Shown piece by piece: positions 42,827 through 53,665 of a DNA stretch of 64,000 bases. The notes under the pieces are model-generated. The model had not been told where the DNA came from and ran no database searches. It saw nothing but the letters and a program-made list of their open reading frames with translations. The DNA lies in contig NMRB01000349.1 in the NCBI GenBank assembly GCA_002633025.1, positions 204,490 through 268,489 of the forward strand, written 5' to 3'. The stretch is from Notospermus geniculatus (Eukaryota > Nemertea > Pilidiophora > Heteronemertea > Lineidae). Within the stretch, counting starts at the first letter, position 1. Each line of letters opens with the position of its first letter. A program made the translations under genes and the position numbers.

Positions 42827-44017
42827 GGGCCGATTTCACAAAGGGCGTTTAGCTGAATCAGCGTTTTAATTCATACTTATTCAGGTTTTAAAGGGCCTAG
42901 AAAAGCATTGTTTTGCTGCCTGAACGGTGCTTGATGGCGGCGTTTACCCGCACGATAATCACACTCACACGCGTTTAACGGAAAGGTAAACCATGGCCAA
43001 AACCTTCGTTCTGTAGGTTTTCTGTATATAGATAAACGTTTATGCCCTGTAAAAATTACTGATAATACGCCGTATAAGAATAAATTGAGCAATTTTGATG
43101 TTTTTAGCCAATTCATGAAGCGCGCCATTCATGTCTAATTACCGCCGTTTCTCGCGAGGACTAGCGCGATTATGACGTTTTGCCCACCAATACAATACCA
43201 TCATGGCGGCTTTGTTGCATTGTTTGCATGCCGCGGATGCGGATGGGGGTCAAATTGATCAGTGACTGCGATATTCCATTTCGCAGATTTAATCGCGGCC
43301 ATGTGACAGAAAACGAAAACTCGCACCATGCACAATCAAGCTGTTCAGCGAAGTGCATCATGTGCGTATGTAGGCCTGTGTGTATGTACATGATGTATGT
43401 GTGTGTAGGCCTGCTATTGTTTGGGTGGCGCACTCGTCACTTCCGGTTGAGAGAAAACGCGAACCCAGCGAAACGGGCTGCCGATTTTTTTATCACTAAA
43501 AAACTATATGTAGGTTCAGTGTACATGGCTGATAACCTGCATAGTTTTCTTTTTATACTTAATGGTTCTATACATACTCTAAAGTCCCAGGGTTTACCTT
43601 TCCTTTAAAGGGCCTCTAGAGGCAGCCAGCATGGAAAACCCCGGGGAAAACCCAGGTTGAATACCTCGTACCAGTGATTATTACGTTAAAGTGGCGCCGC
43701 CTGGCCGAAGAACCGGTACTGATAGTAGCCTAATGGAGAGCTGCCTCTAGAGGCCCTTTAACATCCCTGCATTTATGCCCAAGACTACAAAAGAATATTT
43801 GAACGTTCAAGAGGCCTTGTTTAATGTCATTCAGCTCTTTTCTTCTGTCAACCTGGACATAAACGCAGGAATGTTAAACGCGTGTGACTATCCTGCAGGT
43901 AAACGCTGCCGATCAAGCACCGCACAGGCCCGGAAACAATGCTTTTTCAGCCCCTTAACCTGAATAAATATGAATTAAAATGCTGATTCAGCTAAACGCC
44001 CTTTGTGAAATCGGCCC
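42827..44017. mobile_element. 1.2-kb foldback, Harbinger-like ends, in intron 1
   Basis: The ends gggccgatttcacaaagggc and its complement ...ctttgtgaaatcggccc begin long inverted arms (to about 43050 and from about 43780). A clear TSD was not found. The interior has no recognisable gene. A TTAA-MITE is nested at 43609-43757. Confidence 0.75.
43609..43757. mobile_element. TTAA-flanked MITE, 149 bp
   Basis: The ends are agggcctctagaggcag and its complement, with TTAA at 43605-43608 and 43758-43761. It is nested in the foldback element. Confidence 0.8.
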
Positions 44018-44297
44018 AAAAAGTCTTTAAAAAAGGGTCTGATTTGTTTCTCCACAAGTGGTGCATTAATATAATGTGAAAAATGCGTCTTATTTTTGCA
44101 GTGTGCCGACAATGTTGAATTGAAAGAATTTTTACGCGTTTAACATGTTTAATTAGATTTCCAGACGTGATAGAACCTCGAAGACTGCAAAATTAAAACA
44201 TCCGCAAAAACTTCCCATTTTACAGTAGGCCTGACTCGTATCTCAACCGCTCCAGGCCTAAACCAACAATGACTGATTCCGATTCCTCTGGGTGGAG

Positions 44298-44487
44298 CAC
44301 AGGGGCTTGGGATTTCGCATCATACGAGTCTCGGTTCGTCACGCCGAGAGTGCCGAAGGNGCAACTTTAAAAAGTGAAGTCGGCCGAAATCGTTTGAAAA
44401 TGGCGCCGGGTGTCCACCCTTCTCGTGCCTTCGGCACTCGGCGTGACGAACCGAGACTCGTATGATGCGAAATCCCAAGCCCCTGTG
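44298..44487. mobile_element. 190-bp MITE with about 62-bp near-perfect arms
   Basis: The arms start cacaggggcttgggatttcg and the flanking word is ggtggag on both sides (44291-44297, 44488-44494). One ambiguous base lies at 44360. The 7-bp (perhaps 8-bp) repeat is a likely target duplication. Confidence 0.8.
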
Positions 44488-44681
44488 GGTGGAGGTCACG
44501 GAATTCGCTATTGAGCGAAATTTTTTAACATTTCTAGTTGTGATTATTTTTGCACGGAATGAAATTGAAAGTTGGATGAACGTTTTACACCACCTTATCA
44601 ATCTCACTCAGGGCAGACTCAAAATGTCATCTTGTGAGGTGGTCAAGATGTTAGGGACAAGATTTACATTTCCAGAATTCC

Positions 44682-44891
44682 TGTAGGAACGACAGTTCCC
44701 AATCCCCAGTCAGCCAGGTGACAGAGGAACAGGAAGTAGGGGGGCGTATCTGGGTCAGACCAGCCTTACCATGCTTACCTGCCTTTCATATCACTGCTGT
44801 ATCGTGTCTGGTTAATAGTATAAAGGAACCCAGAGACATTAGATAAATTCGTTTTGTCTTATTGATGAACAGTAACATATATACATTAACA
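44682..44891 (+). repeat. 5' LTR, about 210 bp
   Basis: Starts tgtaggaacgacagttccc and ends cattaaca. It contains an aataaattcg-type region (ataaattcgttttgtcttat, about 44845), as in short Gypsy LTRs. No second LTR is available for comparison, so the start is an estimate. Confidence 0.55.
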
Positions 44892-44892
44892 T

Positions 44893-44911
44893 TTGGAGGT
44901 CCCACCGAGAT
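44893..44911 (+). other. Primer-binding site
   Basis: ttggaggtcccaccgagat directly follows the LTR end. A tggaggtccc-type start is usual for tRNA-primed Gypsy elements. The tRNA was not identified. Confidence 0.5.
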
Positions 44912-45153
44912 TATTGTTTTACAAAGGCTAAGTTTCACTGGCTTTACAAGCAATGATTGAGCCGTTTATATGGCATGCCCGAAGTGCGATGCATTGCACT
45001 GAAGTAAAGCCCGTCCCCAGGGTAATGGAAGCCTGAAGGCACCGTGCATGGATGCACACGGATCTGTGATCAACCTCGTCCCTAGGTGGCTTAAGCTTGC
45101 AATTCCTGTATAGAGAGTGCTAGTGCCAGTGACTTTACAAATATCAGATCAAT

Positions 45154-45480
45154 ATGGCTGATGGAGGATCACCTGAGCAGGAACGTAGGGCAAAACAGAA
45201 TGCTCTCGAGGAAGAGAACGAAAGACTGAAAAATCGTATTGCTGAATTAGAACTTGCAAAGAGCATGGACGATCTGCTTAGAACAACCACACCGCGCAAA
45301 GGGGGTGGAGCGATAAGCAAGGTGTCTGATGCAGATGGATTGCCGGCAGATACGACGGATAAGCATAGGCCTAGTGCTCGTGACGATGCTGCACAAACTG
45401 CTCACAGCGCCACCTGTCTCCATTCTTCCGACCTAGTGACACTGCCACCAGGTCCCTTCTTTCTCGGCGGAGGATCGTAG
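45154..45480 (+). pseudogene. Gag N-terminal part, cut by an insertion
   Basis: Starts MADGGSPEQERRAKQNALEE and forms a charged coiled coil (ENERLKNRIAELELAKSMDD). From about 45395 the sequence switches to the dispersed ctcacagcgccacc repeat also seen at 10130, so the last 30 codons are not gag. The reading resumes near 45810 (LESDEAAGASG...). Confidence 0.55.
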
Positions 45481-45894
45481 TTCCCGTATATGCCAAATGG
45501 AATTGAAGAATTTCATGGGCACGTACACGAAACGTTTTTCGTCGACCTAATTATCTGATTGGTCGACTGAAGCACGTGAACAAAGGACGCCCTCTGATTG
45601 GTTAAAAGTGCGAGACAGTGTGCGCCTAATCACATCCCATGCCTGTAAAATTCCGCGAACAAGCTACTTATTCTGATCATTTACAGCATGTATTCGTCTC
45701 AAATCTTACATTTCCACGTTTGATAAGTTTATATTGTTTCATATGATTCGATTTTATTGACTTTTATTCGAGATTTGCTGTGTCAAATGTACGCGCACTA
45801 TATTCCAGCCAGCTGGAAAGCGATGAGGCAGCTGGTGCTAGCGGCATAAGCGGCCCGTCCAGAAGTAGGCCGCGCATGCTCGGTAGGAACTAGT

Positions 45895-46959
45895 TTGGAT
45901 GCTGCAGCCACCGGTAGCCGTGTGGATCGCCCAGTGGTTTCTGGTAGTCGCACCGATCGTGCTGCTGTGGGCAATCATCAGGGTCGTTCAGTCGATATCG
46001 ATAGTAATGATAGTGATGATCACTGGCAACAATGGTTAAAAAGGGAATTCAAGATTCAGGGCCAGATTTGCAAGCCTGGAGAAAAGGACAAACTTTCATT
46101 CTCCAGTCTGATACATCAGATAGAGGCTGGTCTCGAGAAGGGCTACAGCGACAAGGAGGTGACCACAGGGGTCATCAAAGCCATTTCCGCAGGTAGTAGC
46201 TTTCGTAGTTACCTGGAGAGGAAGGAACGTCTGGACTTACCATCCCTGCGGAAGATTCTCCGGTTTCACTACTGCGGAAAGGGCGCGACAGAGCTGTATA
46301 AAGACTTGGTAAATCTCACACAGACTCAGAAGGAGAATGCACAAGAATTTTTGATGCGGGCATTAGACCTGCGACAAAAGGTGAACTTTGCCTCCAAGGA
46401 GTCAGACTCTGGCCTAAGCTACGACCCGAGTCTAGTTCATAGCATGTTCCTTCACACGTTGCACACTGGACTAATTAGTGATGAGATTAAGGTGGAAGTA
46501 CGGTCCCTTTTGGAAAACACCACCATGAGTGATGAACTACTTATGGAGGGCTTCGCGAAAGCCAGCAACAAAGAAACAGAGAGGCGAAAGAAGCTGGGAA
46601 AAGAGGCAGTGTCAGTCGAGCAACAGGGCCAATATGCCGTCAGAAAGAGACCGGCAAAGACTGATATGGGTCACAAGGAGGTCAAGGTTCAGGCAGTGGG
46701 GGCAGATGTACTTGCCCAGTTGGCACAGCTGCGCAGTGAGATCCAAAAACTGCGACAGGAAAAACCACAAGGTCAGGAACCGAAGGCTGAAGCAAAGGGA
46801 AAGAAACACCAAGCGAAAAGGGGATGTCAAGCCTGTAAGGACAGCGGTAAAGAGGCCACCTGTGACCACTGTTTTAAATGTGGCAGTGCTGAACATTTTG
46901 CTCGAGGCTGTAGGCAGGCGGTAAACTCCAAAGGGTCTACCCAGAGGGACAGGCGCTAG
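45895..46959 (+). CDS. Gag polyprotein of the LTR element (main part)
   Basis: 354 residues. The capsid-like helical region spans about 40-230 (WLKREFKIQGQICKPGEKDK..., LRKILRFHYCGKGATELY, QEFLMRALDLRQKV). A basic linker with a Gln/Lys coiled coil follows (LAQLAQLRSEIQKLRQEK). Near the C-terminus there is a Cys-rich knuckle with CQACKDSG, then CDHCFKCGSAEHFARGC, which includes the CX2CX4HX4C retroviral-type zinc knuckle. It packages element RNA and forms particles in active relatives. The true N-terminus lies upstream at 45154 and is separated by an insertion, so this copy is not functional. Confidence 0.7.
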   Translation: MDAAATGSRVDRPVVSGSRTDRAAVGNHQGRSVDIDSNDSDDHWQQWLKREFKIQGQICKPGEKDKLSFSSLIHQIEAGLEKGYSDKEVTTGVIKAISAGSSFRSYLERKERLDLPSLRKILRFHYCGKGATELYKDLVNLTQTQKENAQEFLMRALDLRQKVNFASKESDSGLSYDPSLVHSMFLHTLHTGLISDEIKVEVRSLLENTTMSDELLMEGFAKASNKETERRKKLGKEAVSVEQQGQYAVRKRPAKTDMGHKEVKVQAVGADVLAQLAQLRSEIQKLRQEKPQGQEPKAEAKGKKHQAKRGCQACKDSGKEATCDHCFKCGSAEHFARGCRQAVNSKGSTQRDRR

Positions 46960-46976
46960 GCCCTGAGAGTCCAAAT

Positions 46977-47246
46977 ATGTCCCAAAATGGTGAAACGGGA
47001 TCAGTGAATGATGAAAGCAAGCCGGAGGTCAGGGCAGCTGGGATTTTGGGAGGACTTGGGCATCCTAAAAACCACGACAAGTTAGTTTCCTTGGTAGGAT
47101 CGCAGTGTTTGATCCAATGTCAGCTGAATGGGGTATCAACACTCGCCCTATGGGACACTGGTGCGCAGGTATCGGTAATGTCAAGGTCATGGTTAGATAA
47201 ACATTCTGGAAATGTAAATCTTGTCCCTAACAAAGACTGTGACTGA
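46977..47246 (+). pseudogene. Retropepsin start of the LTR element, truncated
   Basis: An 89-codon frame with LIQCQLNGVSTLALWDTGAQVSV: the DTGA active-site motif of aspartic proteases after an ILGG segment. It stops at 47246, before the flap and the second half of the protease. It lies about 18 bp after the gag stop in a different frame. Confidence 0.65.
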
Positions 47247-47699
47247 AGAGTGTGCTTGCAGCCTCAAGTACACAAAGCATATTGCCAATTCAAGTTGATT
47301 TTCATTCACACATATTTTAGATGATTACCTGAAAGTACGTCAGAAGTGCCGTTTGGCAGAACAAGTTTTAAATCTGGAACAGACGGAGCCTGAATCAGGC
47401 ACACAGGGTGAAACAGTGCGTGCCAAAAGAAAGAGGAAGTAAGTAAATTTTCAGTCAACCCTGCCCCAGTAGCTGGTTGACAGTTTTGTAAAACCGGGCG
47501 ACTGGAAGCAACAATTAGATGAGTCGCTGGTGTACGCACTACGCGCACATCGCAACTTCAGCATCTCAGTTGTGCATGTTCTAACATTTGCAACTCGTGG
47601 TACATGTAACTGGCAAAATCTCAGTACCAGTCATTCACAAGGGTGCATGTGCATGCATCGACCGTTTCTGGCGACAGGTCATCTCGCGACAGTCACTTT

Positions 47700-47985
47700 C
47701 CACTTCAGCTCGACCCATCTTGGATAATCGAAGGCCGATCTGCTCTCCACTGCGTTACATCGCACATCACCCTTCGAGAAATCGACCAGTCGGCGGCGTA
47801 TCTTGGCACCATGCCAACTTTACCGGTCGACCAATCATATGACACTTTATATCGGGTCTTCGGCTACAACTCTACGGCAGATACGCCGTGGACCGGTCAC
47901 TTTCTCGAAGGGTGATGTGCGATGTAACGTAGTGGTGAGCAGATCGGCCTTCGATCATCGAAGATGGCTCGACCCTCCCAGTCAC
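47700..47985. mobile_element. Foldback MITE in intron 2
   Basis: The arms carry tcgacccatcttggataatc, gaaggccgatctgctc and gttacatcgcacatcaccct and their complements at 47910-47976. The two accgg-tcgacc motifs in the centre are also paired. No clear TSD. Confidence 0.7.
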
Positions 47986-47988
47986 CAG

Positions 47989-48093
47989 GGGCCTGTTTCA
48001 TGAAGTGACTTTAAGCTAATGGTACCGGTACCATTAACCAAACGGAAAATGCATTGAGTTAATAAGCTTAAAGTCGCTTTTTGAAACAGGCCC
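47989..48093. mobile_element. 105-bp Harbinger-like MITE, CAG target
   Basis: The ends are gggcctgtttca and tgaaacaggccc, with cag at 47986-47988 and 48094-48096. Inner arms are gactttaagc/gcttaaagtc. It is in intron 2 of the DUF4806-type gene. Confidence 0.75.
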
Positions 48094-49440
48094 CAGTAGC
48101 TCAGTCGTCAGTGGACAATCAATACAATAGTTTTATCCAGTCCCAAGTTCTGCTTTATAGCCATGATAGCTGCTGGCACTGACGTTGAATGCATTTACCC
48201 CTTTACGTTGAGTACATTTATTGATCATTCTGCCTTGTGCTTAGAATATATTTATCTTTTTGCATTTCAGGCCTACAAGTCGTTTTTTTATAGAAAGCGA
48301 CGATGACGATGAAGAAATGCCAGGACGCACTGGTTGCTCACTCAGCACATCACGCGCTATGAATCTGCCAAAGGCCCCAAAACCACCTGCCATGCCTGCC
48401 CCAGCAGTAGCAAGGCAGCAGAGCCCAAAGGCACAGCCTCGGGCGACCTCATCACCTAATCCATTAGGTCGGCCTCTGTCGTCCTCATCTGCAAATAGTA
48501 GGCAACATGTTGTCGCAGAACCCAGGCCTGGTCCATCCAACGCTGCTGGAGCCAAACAATCGACCTCAGCATCGGCTCATAGTGGGCAACAGGTTGCTGC
48601 AGGGCCCAGTCTATCAAACGCTGCTAAACGGGTGGCTTCATCAGGAAATGTACCTCTTTCTGGTAAGAAATCGCCAAGTGGAAAATGTACGGTCTTCATT
48701 ATTTATGGCCGGATATATATTTTCATCGAGTTATGAAATCTAGTTTGAAGGGGCAGTAATTCCTTAACAAAAAAAACCCAAAATGCACGTTTCATGACCA
48801 GTTGTTCTACACAACAATGTGTTGAAGAGATGCAGCTTAACTCACTGCTTTCCCCTTTGTCTTCTTCAGACCATGCCTTCCAGACAAAAGTCTTCAAGGC
48901 AACAGAAGAGGTAAAGGCCATTGCCATGGAGAATGCTAGAAAGTTGCAGCTGCTGCTGGCATCCCGTGCCAGGGAAACGATAATGCGGATTTTGAATTGC
49001 CGTCAGACCTGACAATTCCTGCAGAAAATGAACAACATCTTCAAGCCCTCGATAAGTTTTTGGAAGCATCTGTTCCTGCTCGTAAGACGCTGGTATGTCA
49101 TTATGTGTTCTGCATCCTCTACAACATTAACATCAATTCTCTTCCGCCTGATTTAGGCAAATAATGTTTGCAATTTCCCCACAGGGATTGATTGTCGGGT
49201 TCACTTTGTGTTCTCTTTTTTTTGGCTCACACTAAAAGTTGCCTATTTGTTTTTCCTTCTCAGATTAATCGTCTTGCAACCATTGGTTGGAAAAACTTGA
49301 GGGCAACTGTTTACCAGATGATGCCACAGGTTATGACGATGAGCTGGCAGAGGTATACAGTTTCAAAGGGAGGAAGACTGACCTACTTCCCTGGCCTACT
49401 TACATACTTCAGGTCCAGGTGTATTGTTGAGAGAAGGTAG

Positions 49441-49819
49441 CCATGTTTGGTCTCAAACTAAAGCTGAGATGGGTAAGTTTGAATTGACCTGCTGACCTAG
49501 TTCCCTTTACTTCGGCAGTCAAATTATCCATCCGAGATCGAATACTACACTCCGTTCTTTAAATTAGGCCTCTGACTTTCAGCAAAGCCCTGTTGTGCCT
49601 GTATTGTCCATCCAAATTGTATGTATTCCCCACCCCTCTTACATGGGGGTGAAATGAAAACATTGCGAGGGTCGACAACCTCCTCTGAAGAGATCTAAAG
49701 AAACTACAATTTCAGTGGATGTACCGATGCTTTGGCAACTTTTGAAGGCGAACTGAGACCATGGATCTGCCTGAACTTCTTCAATGCTGTAAAGAGGACA
49801 GTGTTGCAGCAACAGTCAT
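49441..49819. other. Downstream of exon 5, nothing recognised
   Basis: No continuing exon of the DUF4806-type gene could be identified. Short frames only. Confidence 0.4.
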
Positions 49820-50427
49820 GTGTTCTCATCCGAGTCCAGTTCACACACATCAGGCCACTTCTACTTGAATCACCACCTCCACGTCATGACTAGAAGTCAA
49901 CATGCTCAGAAACGACCTTTGGCAACTTTGCAAATGCTGCAAACCATTTGCAGTCGATCACCTGACTGGACTGTGCCACTGATTTACCCGGAGGGCATGA
50001 TGTTCCCACGAAAATTTTGGTGTCTGGAGAACAAATATGTTGTTGGTGCACTGCCTTCTGTTCTGTTCACTAGTGTCACAAAAGACAACCAACTCGTGTT
50101 GCTTCCTTACAAGACCATATCACTGCTCATATTCTAGACAATAGCCTACCTACAATATTCGCCTTCGATACACCTCTCAACAGCGATTTGAACAGAAATT
50201 CCGTTGCAGTTGCCTGTCATCGTGGACTGGAAGGAATTGTTTGCCACACCGACAAAATTTCTCCAGATGTGCAGGAGAGCTTGTTAAAGTTTAATGAATT
50301 GGATGCCAAAAAAGAAGTCAATCGTTTGGTTGCCACATTGCGAACAGAGAGCCATTGGACTTACTTTGTGAGCCTCACGTGCAACAGCGACACTCCAGGG
50401 GTTGCACCAGGGGTTTTGTCACTTTGA
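49820..50427 (+). pseudogene. Helitron-like N-domain fragment, copy 1
   Basis: Frames include LIYPEGMMFPRKFWCLENKY with VVGALPSVLF, then GLEGIVCHTDKISPDVQESL, ELDAKKEVNRLVATLRTESH and WTYFVSLTCNSDTPGVAP. The order (LFP-type start, GALPS, a Rep-proximal yFvTlTCN strand) resembles the Helitron_like_N region ahead of the replication initiator, as I remember it. Stops and frame changes separate the pieces. No HUH motif or helicase is present. A second copy lies at 60165. Confidence 0.45.
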
Positions 50428-51096
50428 AATAGGGACTTTTATGCGCGAGAGGGCCGAAGTTAGGGCCTGTACAAATGAATGACACCATAGGGACTGTGTC
50501 AAAGGTGTGTCTGGCATGTGTAGAATAATTTAGATTAAAGTGGTTAAAAAACACATTTCTAATTAAAATAATTGAAATTTTAAGATATGATAGGAAAGCT
50601 CTCGATCAGAGGAACACGCTCCTATAAAATTGTCAGTGAAAACCTGGAAAAAAAAGTAGCCAAACATGACTTTACAAAATTCCTTTTATCAAAGGTGGAT
50701 TTCACCGGATTTTCTGGACTACGACATCATCAGATGGTCAGGAAAATTTGCTATCACATATGTTAGGCTCAGTCTCCTACATCGCAATGATTTGGAGATA
50801 TTCAAGAAAAACTGCTGTCCATTTACGTTTTTCCATGAGTGTACATGTAAAGCACATTTACTGCTGCTAAAAAAGAACCAGTTTGTATAAACTTAACGTA
50901 ATTCCGGACCATATAAAAAATTGCATTTTGAAATTCAAACTGTACAGGGAGGATAGCTGCGGTGGGCACCTGTACTGCTGTTTAAAAAGAAGCAATTTTA
51001 AAAACTTTTGAAATTCAAACTGTCCACAGTTCGTTCTTATACATACTAAATAATGAATAAATTCACAACTGAGTTTGCAACTTACTGAAAGGAATT
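50428..51096. other. No gene recognised
   Basis: AT-rich, with no frame or repeat that can be supported. Confidence 0.5.
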
Positions 51097-51673
51097 ATGC
51101 CTGCGCGGGCTACACTCGTCCCCAGTGGCCTCGAGCTTAATACTAGTTATACGCTCTCAACCACTGGCACAGATGGGGCCGGATCATGTTTCTCTACAAT
51201 AGATGGCGCAAAATGTCATCAACTAATCAGCGACCAGTATTTCGCGTAACTAAGGAAAACATGGAACATTTTCTTATTGGCTGGGCATGCATTAGTCAGG
51301 TGACAAGTATCGAGTGGCCGTAGCTGTATATTCGGGGCTTTTTGTGCTATTTTGCACCACTTTTTTGAACACATTCACTCTGAAATGAAAAGTTAACATA
51401 CTCAACGTCACATATGACCCGATGTGGGACAGTACAGCGGTGTAAGCACTTTGTATTCAGCATGTTCTTGGATTGCCGTGATTGCGTCCACAGAAACAAC
51501 ACGGCCAAAGCTTGTTTGAAAGCTGATCAGTCATTGGCTGGTTTTTCCCGCGCAACTGGTAGTGACACCTAGTGTTCAGAAACGGACCTTGGCACCAAGT
51601 TTTTCAGTGGTTGAGGGTGACAGCTTCGAGCGGAGGCCGATACCACTGAAGTATTGAGTGTAGCGCGGGCATG
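51097..51673. mobile_element. MITE with cgcgggctacactc ends
   Basis: The left end atgcctgcgcgggctacactc pairs with the right end gagtgtagcgcgggcat. Inner segments (cagtggcctcgagctt, ctcaaccactggcac) have complements near 51600-51640. No TSD settled. Confidence 0.65.
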
Positions 51674-52001
51674 CGTTAGACCTGTGCAGCGAACATTTTT
51701 GTAACATACCGATATTATTTACATTTTCATTTAGAATTTATCAATAGAATGGAGCATGAACAATTAGCTATATGGAACAATAAATCGAATTGTGCAACAA
51801 TAAATTGTAGTCACATGGCACTGTGCTGTACCTATAATGTGAAAATATCCTTGTTAGTGTAAGGACCATGATGACTATTGAACTTTTCAGTCTGTTACAG
51901 ACTCTCAAGTGTTAATAACAAGTACACCTCTGGGCATGCACAGCCTGTAACAAGATTGTTAAAAAAATAAATAATGTAAAACTCATTTCTATTAAGCGTT
52001 A
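51674..52001. other. No gene recognised
   Basis: AT-rich stretch before the mariner relic. Nothing supportable. Confidence 0.5.
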
Positions 52002-52567
52002 TTGATCTTCTATCGACGTCTACTTCAGGTACACGTCTGGGCTGGAATCAGCAATCTTGGTCTCACCGATTGCTGCATATTTACTGGTAAAAGGGATGGT
52101 GAAAGTTACCGGTTCATTCCCAAAGTCAGTGCTTTTTATAGACGTAAAATTTCAATAAAGCATTATAATGCGAATCGACGTACATGTAGTGTTGCTTGCA
52201 AGTTACAATTCAGATTAACTGTCAGGTAAACCATTGATACACACTGTCAACCAGACTGATCCCTCCCAATCTCATATGACATGTCTGGACACATATATGA
52301 ATACTGAATTCTTGTCATTCAACTCAACAATATGAGTATGCTGAACATTTCTGGGAACGAGCACCTCGTAATTCACGTGCGGGAAAAAACTGACAATGCA
52401 TACAACTATAAACAAAAGTTATTCTTGTCATTTTACACACTGTCTACATTGTACGTACATGTAACTCATGTCACAATTTGCAGGAGTACCCCAAGCCATT
52501 TATTGACAAGGTTGGTCCTTGTCGTTTTATTCAAGACAATGATCCAAAGCACAAAGCAAAAGCAGAA
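52002..52567 (+). pseudogene. Tc1/mariner transposase relic
   Basis: Two separated pieces. The first (about 52025-52135) reads QVHVWAGISNLGLTDCCIFT then GKRDGESYRFIPKV, matching the VWGGIS...IFxG...Y region around the second catalytic Asp. The second (about 52490-52567) reads FIDKVGPCRFIQDNDPKHKA, the QDNDPKH motif that carries the next catalytic Asp. The space between holds about 340 bp of unrelated or decayed DNA. The N-terminal helix-turn-helix and TIRs are not seen. Confidence 0.65.
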
Positions 52568-53029
52568 AGTTAAATTACCAAGTTGATCTAAAATCAAATG
52601 GATGTTGTGCTTTATTTGTCGGTCTTGTTGCATTAAAGAATACCCGGTATGCAAATAGAACATCAGATTGTCTACTGGTTACGATTCGAGGTCAATTTGA
52701 TTGTCCGAGGGTGTGTTGTTCAGGCACCTCTCTTGTTAATGCGTGCAGCACATGTGCAGTCACTTGAAAAATAGGGTGTCATTTTTTCACCAGTGTTTTA
52801 AATTTTTTGCATTGCATTGCAATGCCACACCAGGCTGACACAGAGCGTCTTAAGAGCCCCAACTAGGACCTGTTCTTTTTCGTTTTTTCAATTAATATTG
52901 CAAACCCGTCATTTAAGGAAGAGTTTACCGACCAAAGTAATACTTTCTGTCTCAAAATGGGCTTGATTTGGTGGTCATTTTCGCCAAATTTGGCCAATAA
53001 AATCGGGAAAATTACTGAAAACTCGATCA
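52568..53029. other. No gene recognised
   Basis: Spacer before the kinase pseudogene. An upstream N-lobe exon (glycine loop, VAIK) could not be found here. Confidence 0.45.
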
Positions 53030-53665
53030 AGGTCATTCATATGCAGAAGCGTTCAAGAGCCATGATTTTGAAGATGAGGGAACGGGGGATAAACATTACA
53101 ACCTAACCAGGCTAAGACATCCAAACATTGTTCAATTCCTGGCTGTGACAGAAGAAGCATCAGAATTTTGCCTTGCCTGCGAATTCATTGACGGCGCAAA
53201 TATGGAAGAAGTCATATTCGACAGCCAGAAAAAAAGGAAATGAGTATTGAGCAAGAGACAAAATTAAGCATTGTTCATCAACTCGTGCGTGCTGTTGCGT
53301 ACTTGCATGGATTGCCTGTTATACATCAGGATATCAAGTCTGCATGGCAATGTTCTGATACAGAAGAAGACCTATGTGACAAAGTTGTGTGATTTTGGAG
53401 TCACTGAGTCGCCTCAAGTCTGTACTCGCTGCTACGACGACCGCGCTTGGGATCCCGGTGGAACTGCCGGTTATATGTCACCCGAACGTCTATTGGATGG
53501 CGCTAAGACAACTGCTGCCTCGGATATTTGGTCAGTTGGAATTATACCGATTAAATTCTTCGCTGAAAGGGATGCCTGGGGAGTGGACGGTTCTACCGAC
53601 CCTGTAGAAGATATCAAGAAGTTTATGAGGGAGAAAACTTCCCCGCTAAAATCAAATGACACAAT

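Larger units (their letters stand above)
44682..47246 (+). mobile_element. Truncated LTR retrotransposon in intron 1
   Basis: Contains a 5' LTR, a primer-binding site, gag (in two frames) and the start of a retropepsin. No reverse transcriptase, RNase H, integrase or 3' LTR is seen before the next host exon at 47321, so it is 3'-truncated. The gag/protease order and short LTR suit a Ty3/Gypsy-type element. Confidence 0.75.
41985..49440 (+). pseudogene. DUF4806-type gene, five exons, two frameshifts
   Basis: Exon 1 (copy B, to 42358) ends ...WVQYDIKVLYRN at aatg|gtgagt. Exon 2 is 47321-47438 (DDYLKVRQKCRLAEQVL...), exon 3 48271-48662 (acidic, then Ser/Pro/Ala-rich), exon 4 48870-49092 and exon 5 starts at 49264. 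Splice phases are 1, 2, 1 and 0, and every junction reads through. Exon 4 has DNADFELPSDLTIPAENEQ and ALDKFLEASVPARK. Exon 5 has LATIGWKNLRATVYQMMPQV then, one frame off, DELAEVYSFKGRKTD, the C-terminal DUF4806 pattern. One-base losses in exon 4 (about 48975) and exon 5 (about 49338), plus a 4-bp insertion in exon 1 copy B (about 42118), break the frame. It is either a pseudogene or affected by sequencing errors. Such proteins often associate with transposons. Function unknown. Confidence 0.6.
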
